A DNA stretch of 64,000 nt. Source: Henricia sp. BOLD:AAB3569. Taxonomy: Eukaryota > Echinodermata > Asteroidea > Spinulosida > Echinasteridae. The notes beneath the pieces are model-generated. The model was not told the DNA's origin. It searched no databases and saw nothing but the letters and a program-made list of their open reading frames with translations. A program made the position numbers and the translations under genes. Within the stretch, counting starts at the first letter, position 1. Each line of letters starts with the position of its first letter. Location: contig JBBELK010000095.1 of assembly GCA_037783545.1 (NCBI GenBank), positions 1,865,001 to 1,929,000 on the forward strand. Reading direction: 5' to 3'. Positions 18,269 to 32,714 of the stretch are shown piece after piece.

Positions 18269-21200
18269 ATGCGAATTTTGCTGACAATTGCGATATTTTT
18301 GGGAGCTTCGGTCATCAAGACTGCAAGGTGGGTTCTGGTTTATATTTTTAACATATTTTTCCTTGCATTATTTTCATTAGGCCTAGGTCTACCATGATTA
18401 CTAGTTAGGTTAACATGGTTAAATTAACTTTAACCTTCAGGCAAGTTAGGTTGGCAGATTCATCAAATTTTCAAATTGCTCAAATCACATGAACTTTTTT
18501 AAAATTAATTTTTACAATTGTAAAGTAAAGACTAGAGTAAACAAAAACAAACTGCAGTGATCAACACGAAACATTCTCCCAAAGAAATAGTAGGGGCCTA
18601 GGTTCTAAAACTAGTCACAATTTGGAGGCACAAAAATGAATATAAAAAGGCTCTCATTGCAGATTGTGAATCTGCCTAGCCTAGTACCAGCCTACTGAGG
18701 ATTGTTAAATGTTGATGACTTGTCCCAACCACCAAGTTAACATTAATACTGGGTCTAGGCCCAGTAAGTTTTTGTTTTACTATTTTCTATATAGGCCTAG
18801 GCCTAAAATAATTCAGTTAGACCTGAACAACCAAGTTTCCAAATAAAACAAAAAGGCCTAAATATTTTAGCGACAGCCAATCCTTTGTAATGACAATTGT
18901 ATCCTTCTTTGCAGTTCCCAGACCCTGAGCACCATCTCGGGTCCCTTCCAGGGCAATCCTGCCATCTCTGCCCCGACTAGTGGTGACTGCCTCTCAACTG
19001 TTGATTGGCATGATATCATCTTCATCACTGCAGTCCCGATAGCTGCTGGCTTTGGACTGCTGCTGCTTGCTGCCTTTCTCAAAGATCTCAGACAGGCTTG
19101 CAAGGTAGGCCGACAAGTCAACAAGTTTGTAAACTCACTGGCATTAAACAAATTCAACTTGGCTTTTTTATAGTCAGGATTCATTGTATTTAGTAATAGT
19201 AATATGATTTTTCCTTATATCTTTCCTTCAAACAGAGCAATGCAGCTCCTGGGTCCATCAGAGATAATCGGGCTGAAAATGAATGCACCTATATCATAGA
19301 CATAAACTACGGCGGCCGTTCAAAATGGGGTTCATTCCTGCGTTGGTGTGTCTGGCACAAATCATGTCGCAGAATCGGAAGCACGTGTTTTGTGAGACTC
19401 CAAGGAACTATTGGCTTCAGTGACTGGTAAGTTGATCAAGAAACTATTACATTCATTAAAAACAGATTACATGTTTGCACAACTTTTAAAAACAGGAACA
19501 ACAGCATTACATAACTAAAGAATCATGTCGATAAACTGCTTCGTAGAAATTTCAATCACATAGATGCAGTAATACTTCAGAAAAACTGAAAAATCCATGC
19601 AAGTTTTTGTTGTGGTTGCGTACCATTGCTATACATGTATCAACACTTTTAGTCCGATTTTTCTTGTCATAATTTTGGTTAACCTGCAAATGTTGTATTG
19701 GGGCTTTAAGAGGACCCTGTTATTTTGTTAAGGTGATAATTGTATTTCGTTATTGTTCGTTCTCTAGGATGATTTTTCGTCTGTTTCATGGACTGAATTC
19801 GGAACAGCAAACCCTAACAACACCTCAGTCCATCGGGGAAATTGTAACCGCGCAGGTACGCTTGGTGAAGATGCATCGACCGATTTTTGGATACCGCTTC
19901 CATACCAGTATTGGAGCCCGTCTGCGAGGAATCATCAACAGGGCATGTGATACGTAAGTTTAGCTTCAATTTTTTCGTTTCTCCTATCTTGAACTAGGAT
20001 TTCACAATCTCGTGGTTTTGACCTATCAATGGTATATTTGTCTACTTTTACTTGTGAAATAACGTGTGGGGGTTTTTCCTGAATGGTTGGCCTTGTTTAG
20101 TATATATACGCCAATCTGAGAGCTGAAGTCATGTTCCGTGTACGTCTGCCATAACTGGGAGCCATCCAGTGCCATGAACTGTGGGTTTTGTGTTGATGAT
20201 AAGCTGTTACATTATGTTGTCACTTTCAACAATTTTGTGCGTTTATTTGCTTGCGAAGCCTATACGCGTACGGTTTGTGCGCTGTTCGATTTAACAACAA
20301 CACAGAGCACCAAGTTCATGGCAGTGGATTCGTCTATACATGACTCTGAAATGACGTCACTTCCTACAAATTGTCACGTGCCTAAGGATCTTGAGTGTAA
20401 TAGGCTGCGATGTATTTCGAACAAATTTCAAGCAAGATGCTCGTACTTGAATGCGTTATAGTACCATTTTCCCCGATACAAAGATGGCATCTGTGAGAGT
20501 GGTCAATAGACACCGTCTCGAATAGCGGCCACCTTGTGGGGTAACTTTTTATATTTAAATTGAAAAGTTGATATAAAATTACAGATTTATAAGAAGTACA
20601 GATTTGATAAAATAAAACCTCAAATTTTGAAGCGGGAAAGATTAAAGATTTTCCTAGAAAATACTTATAAAAATGTTCAGACAGTCTCATGTGTTTTGTG
20701 CTCAAAATCTGATAAAGCCATTACTATAACTACTTAATTCTTTCCTTTAAATTTAGTCAATAATGTAAACACAAAATGTGCAACCATTCACGTCCTCAAG
20801 CAACAAAGAAACTGCCCTATACAAGATGGCAGCTATTCGATACGGTCTACATGTATATGGTGGTTCCGTACAAGATGTGAATTGCTGTAATTTTGACATT
20901 GTCCCTGATGGCACTCTGTGAATTTGCGAAATATTGAATGATTACCTTTATGAACATTTTAAGAAAACTTATTCAGATTTGTTCGATCTAACTTAACAAA
21001 AAAACGAGAAAAAACCCAACACATTTATATGTACCACCTTGGATAACAAAATATTTGACCACCTACAACCTGACAACAAAAATAACATCAAAAATGTTTG
21101 TTAATGTCTCATTTAAATCCTTTTAAGAAGTCTTATAGCAATATTTGATGCCATGTAAGCCATCTGATCTAATGACTATTGTCTATAAGACCAAACATGA

Positions 21201-22610
21201 TAAACATAATATTGAGGGCATTATGATAAGCAATACCCACGTGAGTTGAGCATTATAGTTTTATATTTTGCACTTTGCACTCTAGTTTTACAGTTTATTA
21301 GTGCTACGGCTCCCATTGCTTATATCTCATGATAATCATCAGCCCAGTTGCTGCTGAAGAGTAATGGTTTTTAATAAAACATTGTAATTCAATATTTTTT
21401 TCCAAGGCTATACCTTTCAGAAATATGCAATAATTACATTTGTGAACATTTTAAAAACCATGACTTGATAATTTTGTCTATTTATTTCTTGACATACTAT
21501 AGTGAGATCCACAATATTGATGTCAAGGATACGAAGACCAAGGAGCATTACAGCATCCATTACAGCAAGTACTGTGGTCCAAGCAGCGACGGCCTCTCAT
21601 GTAATGATAACGGAATCGCCACCAAGCTGCCACCGTTCCTGTTGCCGAAACCACCAAAAGCCAAGGCCAACTACATCTCCCACTTTTTCAAGAACGCACA
21701 TACGTTCACATCTACATTTATGCCTCGATATGAGGGCAACTTGACCGGTGTACGGCACGTCACCTGTCTGTTTGCCTGCATGAGTTACCCCATGCTTGCA
21801 GTGCAGTGGATATCAAAGCCACTGTTGGCTCCATCCCTTTGGGAGTCTGTGGTGCTCAGCCCCATGGACTATGACATCACCTTGGGGATGGTCATCAAGG
21901 CAGCAGGAGTCAGTGCTGTACTCCTGCCCGTCTTCTTCGCCACTGAAGTCTTGGGACGCGTCACTCCGACGATATACTCTTTATACAGACATACTCCTCT
22001 GGGACAGCCTGCTAAATGCAACGTCTTAAATAACAACTCTAATACTCTTACAGTAATTGAAATGCAATCCGATGAGGAGCAACCATCAACTAGTCAGGTT
22101 TTACCCGTTACGACTGATTATAATCCAATTCTTTCCACAGATTCTATAGTCATTGAAATGCCATCAGACGAGGAGCAATTATCAACTAGTCAGGTTTTAC
22201 CCGTTACAACTAATTCGAATGCAATTCTTTCTACAGATTCTAAGTTTTTATCCGGCTCTTCACATCAAACCATTGTTAACAAACCTGAGATTTTTCAAAT
22301 TCCAGATCAGATCCCTATTCCAGCAAAGTCAGCCACCGAAGCCAAAGCTGGCAGCAGACTCTGCCTTGCACTTGTTGTTTGCTTTGGTCACATCCTCCTG
22401 ATTGCGTCCTGTGTCATGGCTGTCCTGTGGTCTGTTTACTCCGTCCATGGCTTCTGTTGGAGTGCCTTCTGGGAATGGGCTGCCACTTCCATCATCTCGG
22501 TGCTCATCCAGGCTGTCATCATAGACACACTTAAGGCCATCATTGTAACTTGTTTGAAGGGGCATCGCAACAAAAGGTCTACATCTGTACCTCATGCACT
22601 CATCCATTAA
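18269..22610 (+). CDS. Short polycystin-1-like membrane protein, gene copy 2
   Basis: Exons 18269-18327, 18915-19104, 19236-19426, 19768-19953, 21503-22610, with the same splice sites and 577-residue frame as copy 1. It encodes Arg at residue 92 and appears to represent the consensus protein of the array. The acceptor-side pyrimidine stretch of intron 4 has one T-to-A change (21484), which may slightly weaken splicing. Its upstream region is the one shortened by 631 bp, moving distal upstream elements closer to the promoter, while the GC-rich block at 17699-17839 is intact. Nothing else sets this copy apart. Confidence 0.68.
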
Positions 22611-22708
22611 ATTTGAACATTTCAGTTTTAAATCAGTGGCAGAATGATAGCTCATCTGGAAAAGGAGTTTTGGGATGAAGGTCATGTGACAGAAACATGC
22701 CAGGATCT

Positions 22709-22762
22709 TGTATATAGTTGTAAATATTGTGAATTTTGTAAATATTGTAAATATTGTATATA
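22709..22762 (+). promoter_or_regulatory. UGUANAUA (Pumilio-type) cluster after gene copy 2
   Basis: Five sites in the same arrangement as after copy 1, starting 99 bases past the stop. Confidence 0.5.
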
Positions 22763-25700
22763 TTGTTTTGTTGAGAAAAAACATACAAAATATAAAAAAG
22801 GGGGTTGTGTGAAAACAAAATCACACCAACAGTTTAATCCTGCAGGATCCAAAACAGTGGAAAGGTAATCATTGATATTCCCAAAGTACGAAGACCTATT
22901 TCTATTCAGTGCACAATGTTGATCGTCAACTTCAAATCATGGTGAAAGGAATTTTTCTTTACAAATTCAGTATGTAATCGTCATCAGTAAATAACAATAA
23001 TTTGGAATTCCAACTAGGCATGCACAACATGGAAGTTTTGACAATTTCACCGAATCCAAAATAATCCGCAGTCAACACCAGCAGAATGACACCTCAGTTG
23101 CTGAACACTTTAACTGTACTAATCACTTCATTTCTGACATGTCCATACAGAGCCCGAGGCTCTTGGTCGCCACCCAGACCCTGTTCGACTCGGCAGAGAG
23201 AAACTTTGGATTAAACGACTCGGCAGCATCCAGCCACATTGTCTCAACATCCAGGAGGAAAATGATTAATGTTTTCATTTTCTTCCTCCCATTTCAACCA
23301 ACTTCCTTGATTATTTTTAACCCAAATATTCCTCATTTCTGTCTGCCCTTTTATACCCTATTTCCCCTTTCTTTCCATCCCCTCCCCAACTAACGTCACC
23401 CCATTTCCTCAACCCAAACCCCCTCATTTTCCCAACCCCCCTCTTCCAGTCCTGCTTCCCCCTAGTCCAATTGCCTCTAATGCTCACAGGCTCTTTTTTT
23501 AAAAAGAAACTTCAGCCTAGTCAACTTACCACCAATGTTAGTCTTGGATGTACCGGGAACATTACAATAATTTTTCACTTAGACTTCCGATAAACTGCTA
23601 AGACTTTGTGTTGTAAGTACACAAATTTAGCAGTTTTATACCATTTAACGTGGAATTGTTAACATCCATGCATTTAATGTGTCATAAATACCTGAATTTA
23701 ATGTCAAAAACCATATTTTTGCTTCTCAGCTTGTCAAAGAATTATGTTTACTGGTCGCCACTTATTCTTCTTAATATATGACTCAGGAATCACCAAAAAG
23801 TGCTAATAGTTTAAAGAGAAGTTTATTTACAAGTGATAACCATTAAACAATTTCCTTGAAAATACTTCAACTTTTTCTGCCAAATCCCACAGGGCGCTTT
23901 CACAGGAGGTCAAAAGGTCACGGGTCACTATTGCTCGTCTTCCACAACGGGAGAGGACAATAGAGCCAAGAGCCTTTCAGCTTGCAGCCACGTGCATTTC
24001 CCCACGTGGCTCTATTGTTATCTGCCATTCTAGAAGACAAGCAATATAGTGACTGTGACCTTTTGACCCCCTGTGAAAGCGCCCAATAGACTTAACAAGT
24101 CATCTCAGTGGCGACCAATGAATGGAATTCATGCCGCAACTTGCTTACACAATCTTTTTTTCCCTCAACAGGAACAGGAAACATAGAAGTCTTCTGATGA
24201 TCATGGTTCACTTTTTAAATACAGAATGCCTAATAAAATTGTGCAAAATACAGCGATTTGAAGATAATTATACGCTTTATTGTATTAAAACTGAACAACA
24301 ATGAGATATGCAGAAAATCTCAATTATTGCTCATTTGATCAAGTCATGTGACCATGGATGAAAACTAATGGGGTATTTTTTAACGAAGAAGAATAAAAAT
24401 GTACATTATTGTTGTGAAGTTGGATGGCAAGATTATCAACCGTGTTGCCAGGAATCGATGGTGTTTTTTGGGATATAAACTGTTTTATTCTGCAATGTGG
24501 CACACAAACAAATTATGAAATATAAAGCCTTTCAAAACATGCCAATAGAGATATTTCGGAAAGTGAAACACATTTGATTTTCAGAGTAAAAACATTATTT
24601 AAAGAAATGGGCACTTGGGTAAAACACTCGTTTTCTATAACCATATCAGCTGATTGTAAATAGGGGGAATTAATACTAGAAATAAATAATTGAAACGAAA
24701 AATTTGAGTGTCATGGTCTAATTTGTTTACAGCTTCTCATCGTGGCTTAATAAGGGGCAATTTCCTGTTTAGAAGAAACATTTGCTTAGTACAAAAACAT
24801 TTGCTTTGCAAAAAATTGGTAAGCAGTTAAAAACGAATTATGTCTTACAATGAACACAAGTTCACATACGTTTTTAACTGCTATTCCATTTTTGCAAAGC
24901 TAGTAAATTTTGTATGCAGTAAAATGTTCTGCTATGAAATCGTCTATTTGAATGAATAATGCAAACATCCTGGGGCAACTTGAAGTCTTATGTTTTTCTT
25001 TATTTTTCCCCTTGTGTTTTCCTGAAGTGTGATGCACCCCAAACAGTGCCCTCTTTCTGTGATTTACTGCAATGAAATCTTCAAAGTTGAAAAAGGCTAC
25101 ATTTTATTGGTTTTACATCAAAACGAACAATAGTAATGTCTCAATAAACAAGTAATCCATCATATGCAGCAAAGACTAGGCATAAAGTTGTTTAGCAGTC
25201 ATGGGCTCACGAAAAAAGTTCTCGCGCCAATCTATGCCATAAGTGTCATGTGACCAGGGGCCAATTCTGTGATAATTAAATTTTTGCTTTGTAATATCGT
25301 TTACCAGTGAAAATTGTATCTCAAATTGTGCTTTAGAAACAGCAGAATATTAATGAACATCGCACACGATTTTGGCCGGTCACCCATTTTGGCAATATAA
25401 AGCAAATAAATCCTGTACTAGTACTTTTAATAAGCAAATGTTTGGAATTGGCCCCAGGTGTCTAATGAGTATTTATGAAAGGAAACTCGGATTATTTTAA
25501 TTCTTCATACATAGTCTTGGAATAAGCAAAAGTATGAAACTTTCATCATAAAAGAAGTGCTTATCCATAGTGACCAGTATTCAGATTGACTAGTTTCAAT
25601 GTTGCTTGGCAGTGGGTCTTGATGGCAGGAGCTATTGAGTGACGTCACTTAAGGAGATCAAAAAAAACCAAGGTTGTATTGAATCAAGAAAACTGGCCAT

Positions 25701-28220
25701 ATTGGAACATTTGTCATGGTGTCTTCGTAATTTGAGCCAGAGAACCAATGATAGCAGAATCTCTAGTACATCCTTGTTGCTTAGCAACTGTATTTTCCTT
25801 AGCAACAAAGCCCAGCAGCCGATTTCACGAAACTTACGCAGTTGCGTAAGCCCACGTGCGCAATGTTTTATTGCGTAAGTCGCGCAACAATTTAGCGACG
25901 ATAACACGCAAGCTGTGGGGCTTGCGCAAGCTGCGCACTCTTTCGTGAAATCGGCTGCAACATGAATATTTATTTCAAACAAATCTAAACCGGAAAGACC
26001 AAATGCCTGCAGGTTATACTTGGATAAGGTTCTCCATGGGGTACTATTCCAAAATGGGCCATTATCAATGTAGGTTTTGATAACAAATACAATTAAGTGA
26101 CGTCACTAAAATAAAATAAAAGGCCGTTGCCTATACGTTGCATGACATCGAGAAACCTGGTGATGTCAAAAACTTATTTCAGATCAACTAGCAGCAGACC
26201 ACCGCCCAAGCATTTTCTGCTAAACGGCGTTATGAAATTGGCCCCAGGCTGGAGTCTATAGTGTAATCCGAGCAACATTTGGTGAGCCCGCCCTCTTGTG
26301 ATTATTCCATTGTTACTGCGGTGTATTTCTATTGTGACGTCATGTAAATACCTTGGAGATACACCGCAGTTTTCTTTCGTCGGATTAGTCTATAGGATCC
26401 CTGGCCCTGTGAATGTGGGAAGTTGTATATCGGCGAGACTGGAAGGGACCTATACCCACCAGACTCGAAGAACAGAGAAGACTATGACAAATCAGCCATT
26501 GTCAAGCACTCCGTACAGTACAGCGAGGACATATCATCAACTGGGAAACCGCACAACTGATAGCGCCCATCGACAGATGGCACCCAAGACGCATCAGGGA
26601 AGCCATCGAAATACACAAGCACGACACAGTACCCCAATACATTGGCTTCGACATCAGCAATATCTGGCACTCTCCATTAACCAACCAGATCGATGGATCA
26701 CCTACACCCTAGGTCCTCCCCCCACGACAGCCACTGCATGCCACAATGACACGTACCAGTGAGCACACCACGGCCAGGCACAGAATTAAGAGCATAACCA
26801 CGCCTCCTCAACCGTACCCAAGCCATTCAGCTTGAGTGAACACATTGTACACTGAATGCCCGCAACCATACTTATGGGTGCACCCAAGTAAACAGGAAGA
26901 GATCCGTGCGCGAGCTCATGAATATTTTGTATGCCTCAAGTTCTTCTTTATTGGGGAGAGTTGCGAGCTGAATGAGGGTGGTCTTGTGTATAATATGACC
27001 ATCGTCGCGATGTTGGGTATTTTTTCTTGCAACCATAAACATTGTAGGCACTGTAGCTCCTAAAAGTGGCCCTATTTTGCTAGTAGCGTATGTGCCTTTG
27101 TTCCAAAATGGATGCTGGTCTGATTAGCAAGTTTCACTGCTGCAGGGGTTGTTTTGTTTCAAGTGGAAATTAGTGAATAAAAGTGACGGATTACCCCCAT
27201 GAAATTGAACAGAATTGAAAAGATGAGACTTCAGTGAGTATTCCGGGGGCAATTTCATAAAGCTGTTTAGCAAAAATATTTGCTTAAATCAAAAATTTGT
27301 CTGCTTTATATATATGGGTTATAAAAATGGTTTAATTTCTTTTAAATACATTATTAGGGGTCGTTTAAAGTTGTCAACATTTTCAGTTCTACAAATAGTC
27401 GAAGACGGCCTGTGCGCTGTAAAATGTTGACATTTCATGCTAGGGCTATGCCTACTATATACCGACACAAACAAAATTTTATTATAAAGTATGCCTATGG
27501 GGATCGAACTGTGACCATGGTGACTGCCCCCAATTACCAAGTTTGCAAACGTGGCATTTAATCTCTGTTCGTGTCTCAGCTCACAGTCACAGCCATGTAA
27601 ACGAAACTTGAGTTTTGACATTGAATTAATTAATCGCGATCCCAAAAGAAAAAGGAGGCGGGGCTGCCAGGGAGTCTCGGAGAGCGAAATCTGTCGATTC
27701 CAAGTCGTTGGAATGGAAAACAAAAGATCGTTCGACCGGCTGACGTCATTCCGCCCGCGCACGTAGGTACGTGGCCCGCACCCGGCCCTGTCCGTCTTCA
27801 AGGAAGTAACAAAAGGACTGCTAACCAGTCTATTCCCATAATTCCTCGCGAAAAGTATAGAAAGTCCACACTTTTTACTAGGCGTGCTCATGGAGTTCAA
27901 CAAAAAGCAAAGAGAGGGTAAAGTTATCTTCACAAATTAACTAGTTTATTTGGATTTAATAGATTTAACCTAGCCCAGGAATGAAGTCTTCATGAAGCCA
28001 ACGTTATACAGAGTTTTGAACGCCGAGTATAATTTTGCCAAGGAGATGGCATTCTCGCATCACGCGTTGTCAAGCAAAAGAAAGTCGCGTTCGTCGCGCA
28101 CGCGTCTTCGGCGGTAGGAAAATCGAATGTTGTTCTTACAATGTGACACTTTCGTTCATTGCTTATGCAGTGTTGCACGTGTTTGATTTGTTCCTATGAA
28201 ATCTTCTACAAAGTACTAGA

Positions 28221-31200
28221 ATGCGAATTTTGCTGACAATTGCGATATTTTTGGGAGCTTCGGTCATCAAGACTGCAAGGTGGGTTCTGGTTTATATTTT
28301 TAACATATTTTTCCTTGCATTATTTTCATTAGGCCTAGGTCTACCATGATTACTAGTTAGGTTAACATGGTTAAATTAACTTTAACCTTCAGGCAAGTTA
28401 GGTTGGCAGATTCATCAAATTTTCAAATTGCTCAAATCACATGAACTTTTTTAAAATTTATTTTTACAATTGTAAAGTAAAGACTAGAGTAAACAAAAAC
28501 AAACTGCAGTGATCAACACGAAACATTCTCCCAAAGAAATAGTAGGGGCCTAGGTTCTAAAACTAGTCACAATTTGGAGGCACAAAAATGAATATAAAAA
28601 GGCTCTCATTGCAGATTGTGAATCTGCCGAGCCTAGTACCAGCCTACTGAGGATTGTTAAATGTTGATGACTTGTCCCAACCACCAAGTTAACATTAATA
28701 CTGGGTCTAGGCCCAGTAAGTTTTTGTTTTACTATTTTCTATATAGGCCTAGGCCTAAAATAATTCAGTTAGACCTGAACAACCAAGTTTCCAAATAAAA
28801 CAAAAAGGCCTAAATATTTTAGCGACAGCCAATCCTTTGTAATGACAATTGTATCCTTCTTTGCAGTTCCCAGACCCTGAGCACCATCTCGGGTCCCTTC
28901 CAGGGCAATCCTGCCATCTCTGCCCCGACTAGTGGTGACTGCCTCTCAACTGTTGATTGGCATGATATCATCTTCATCACTGCAGTCCCGATAGCTGCTG
29001 GCTTTGGACTGCTGCTGCTTGCTGCCTTTCTCAAAGATCTCAGACAGGCTTGCAAGGTAGGCCGACAAGTCAACAAGTTTGTAAACTCACTGGCATTAAA
29101 CAAATTCAACTTGGCTTTTTTATAGTCAGGATTCATTGTATTTAGTAATAGTAATATGATTTTTCCTTATATCTTTCCTTCAAACAGAGCAATGCAGCTC
29201 CTGGGTCCATCAGAGATAATCGGGCTGAAAATGAATGCACCTATATCATAGACATAAACTACGGCGGCCGTTCAAAATGGGGTTCATTCCTGCGTTGGTG
29301 TGTCTGGCACAAATCATGTCGCAGAATCGGAAGCACGTGTTTTGTGAGACTCCAAGGAACTATTGGCTTCAGTGACTGGTAAGTTGATCAAGAAACTATT
29401 ACATTCATTAAAAACAGATTACATGTTTGCACAACTTTTAAAAACAGGAACAACAGCATTACATAACTAAAGAATCATGTCGATAAACTGCTTCGTAGAA
29501 ATTTCAATCACATAGATGCAGTAATACTTCAGAAAAACTGAAAAATCCATGCAAGTTTTTGTTGTGGTTGCGTACCATTGCTATACATGTATCAACACTT
29601 TTAGTCCGATTTTTCTTGTCATAATTTTGGTTAACCTGCAAATGTTGTATTGGGGCTTTAAGAGGACCCTGTTATTTTGTTAAGGTGATAATTGTATTTC
29701 GTTATTGTTCGTTCTCTAGGATGATTTTTCGTCTGTTTCATGGACTGAATTCGGAACAGCAAACCCTAACAACACCTCAGTCCATCGGGGAAATTGTAAC
29801 CGCGCAGGTACGCTTGGTGAAGATGCATCGACCGATTTTTGGATACCGCTTCCATACCAGTATTGGAGCCCGTCTGCGAGGAATCATCAACAGGGCATGT
29901 GATACGTAAGTTTAGCTTCAATTTTTTCGTTTCTCCTATCTTGAACTAGGATTTCACAATCTCGTGGTTTTGACCTATAAATGGTATATTTGTCTACTTT
30001 TACTTGTGAAATAACGTGTGGGGGTTTTTCCTGAATGGTTGGCCTTGTTTAGTATATATACGCCAATCTGAGAGCTGAAGTCATGTTCCGTGTACGTCTG
30101 TCATAACTGGGAGCCATCCAGTGCCATGAACTGTGGGTTTTGTGTTGATGATAAGCTGTTACATTATGTTGTCACTTTCAACAATTTTGTGCGTTTATTT
30201 GCTTGCGAAGCCTATACGCGTACGGTTTGTGCGCTGTTCGATTTAACAACAACACAGAGCACCAAGTTCATGGCAGTGGATTCGTCTATACATGACTCTG
30301 AAATGACGTCACTTCCTACAAATTGTCACGTGCCTAAGGATCTTGAGTGTAATAGGCTGCGATGTATTTCGAACAAATTTCAAGCAAGATGCTCGTACTT
30401 GAATGCGTTATAGTACCATTTCCCCCGATACAAAGATGGCATCTGTGAGAGTGGTCAATAGACACCGTCTCGAATAGCGGCCACCTTGTGGGGTAACTTT
30501 TTATATTTAAATTGAAAAGTTGATATAAAATTACAGATTTATAAGAAGTACAGATTTGATAAAATAAAACCTCAAATTTTGAAGCGGGAAAGATTAAAGA
30601 TTTTCCTAGAAAATACTTATAAAAATGTTCAGACAGTCTCATGTGTTTTGTGCTCAAAATCTGATAAAGCCATTACTATAACTACTTAATTCTTTCCTTT
30701 AAATTTAGTCAATAATGTAAACACAAAATGTGCAACCATTCACGTCCTCAAGCAACAAAGAAACTGCCCTATACAAGATGGCAGCTATTCGATACGGTCT
30801 ACATGTATATGGTGGTTCCGTACAAGATGTGAATTGCTGTAATTTTGACATTGTCCCTGATGGCACTCTGTGAATTTGCGAAATATTGAATGATTACCTT
30901 TATGAACATTTTAAGAAAACTTATTCAGATTTTTTCGATCTAACTTAACAAAAAAACGAGAAAAAACCCAACACATTTATATGTACCACCTTGGATAACA
31001 AAATATTTGACCACCTACAACCTGACAACAAAAATAACATCAAAAATTTTTGTTAATGTCTCATTTAAATCCTTTTAAGAAGTCTTATAGCAATATTTGA
31101 TGCCATGTAAGCCATCTGATCTAATGACTATTGTCTATAAGACCAAACATGATAAACATAATATTGAGGGCATTATGATAAGCAATACCCACGTGAGTTG

Positions 31201-32562
31201 AGCATTATAGTTTTATATTTTGCACTTTGCACTCTAGTTTTACAGTTTATTAGTGCTACGGCTCCCATTGCTTATATCTCATGATAATCATCAGCCCAGT
31301 TGCTGCTGAAGAGTAATGGTTTTTAATAAAACATTGTAATTCAATATTTTTTTCCAAGGCTGTACCTTTCAGAAATATGCAATAATTACATTTGTGAACA
31401 TTTTAAAAACCATGACTTGATAATTTTGTCTATTTTTTTCTTGACATACTATAGTGAGATCCACAATATTGATGTCAAGGATACGAAGACCAAGGAGCAT
31501 TACAGCATCCATTACAGCAAGTACTGTGGTCCAAGCAGCGACGGCCTCTCATGTAATGATAACGGAATCGCCACCAAGCTGCCACCGTTCCTGTTGCCGA
31601 AACCACCAAAAGCCAAGGCCAACTACATCTCCCACTTTTTCAAGAACGCACATACGTTCACATCTACATTTATGCCTCGATATGAGGGCAACTTGACCGG
31701 TGTACGGCACGTCACCTGTCTGTTTGCCTGCATGAGTTACCCCATGCTTGCAGTGCAGTGGATATCAAAGCCACTGTTGGCTCCATCCCTTTGGGAGTCT
31801 GTGGTGCTCAGCCCCATGGACTATGACATCACCTTGGGGATGGTCATCAAGGCAGCAGGAGTCAGTGCTGTACTCCTGCCCGTCTTCTTCGCCACTGAAG
31901 TCTTGGGACGCGTCACTCCGACGATATACTCTTTATACAGACATACTCCTCTGGGACAGCCTGCTAAATGCAACGTCTTAAATAACAACTCTAATACTCT
32001 TACAGTAATTGAAATGCAATCCGATGAGGAGCAACCATCAACTAGTCAGGTTTTACCCGTTACGACTGATTATAATCCAATTCTTTCCACAGATTCTATA
32101 GTCATTGAAATGCCATCAGACGAGGAGCAATTATCAACTAGTCAGGTTTTACCCGTTACAACTAATTCGAATGCAATTCTTTCTACAGATTCTAAGTTTT
32201 TATCCGGCTCTTCACATCAAACCATTGTTAACAAACCTGAGATTTTTCAAATTCCAGATCAGATCCCTATTCCAGCAAAGTCAGCCACCGAAGCCAAAGC
32301 TGGCAGCAGACTCTGCCTTGCACTTGTTGTTTGCTTTGGTCACATCCTCCTGATTGCGTCCTGTGTCATGGCTGTCCTGTGGTCTGTTTACTCCGTCCAT
32401 GGCTTCTGTTGGAGTGCCTTCTGGGAATGGGCTGCCACTTCCATCATCTCGGTGCTCATCCAGGCTGTCATCATAGACACACTTAAGGCCATCATTGTAA
32501 CTTGTTTGAAGGGGCATCGCAACAAAAGGTCTACATCTGTACCTCATGCACTCATCCATTAA
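28221..32562 (+). CDS. Short polycystin-1-like membrane protein, gene copy 3
   Basis: Exons 28221-28279, 28867-29056, 29188-29378, 29720-29905, 31455-32562. The predicted protein is the same 577 residues as copy 2, with signal peptide, five membrane segments and PLAT-like region unchanged. Differences from its neighbours that I noticed are intronic only (for example T at 30101 and an extra C in the run at 30420). Its upstream unit U2 is full length, so it has the complete set of intergenic elements. Intron 4 carries T at 30933, where copies 2, 5 and 6 have G. Confidence 0.68.
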
Positions 32563-32660
32563 ATTTGAACATTTCAGTTTTAAATCAGTGGCAGAATGAT
32601 AGCTCATCTGGAAAAGGAGTTTTGGGATGAAGGTCATGTGACAGAAACATGCCAGGATCT

Positions 32661-32714
32661 TGTATATAGTTGTAAATATTGTGAATTTTGTAAATATTGT
32701 AAATATTGTATATA
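32661..32714 (+). promoter_or_regulatory. UGUANAUA (Pumilio-type) cluster after gene copy 3
   Basis: Five sites in the same arrangement as after copy 1. Confidence 0.5.

Larger units (their letters stand above)
13304..22610 (+). repeat. Tandem unit U1 (9307 bp), shortened by a 631-bp deletion
   Basis: Element positions: UGUANAUA cluster 13402-13455; GIY-YIG remnant A 13711-13934; pyrimidine tract 13957-14155; nested MITE pair 14431-14796 (inner 14571-14763); foldback 15434-15579; GGGGCCAATT element 15933-16137; CRE-ended pair 16317-16786 (inner 16494-16637); broken palindrome ending at 17018; promoter block 17699-17839; intronic foldbacks 20166-20327 and 20508-20848. Relative to U2-U5 it also lacks 14 bases at about 13547 (CAGTGGAAAGGTAA-type segment). 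Confidence 0.95.
22611..32562 (+). repeat. Tandem unit U2 (9952 bp)
   Basis: Positions: UGUANAUA cluster 22709-22762; remnant A 23032-23255; pyrimidine tract 23278-23476; nested MITEs 23752-24117 (inner 23892-24084); foldback 24755-24900; GGGGCCAATT element 25254-25458; CRE-ended pair 25638-26107 (inner 25815-25958); palindrome 26255-26396; GIY-YIG remnant B 26391-26721; promoter block 27651-27791; intronic foldbacks 30118-30279 and 30460-30800. Confidence 0.95.
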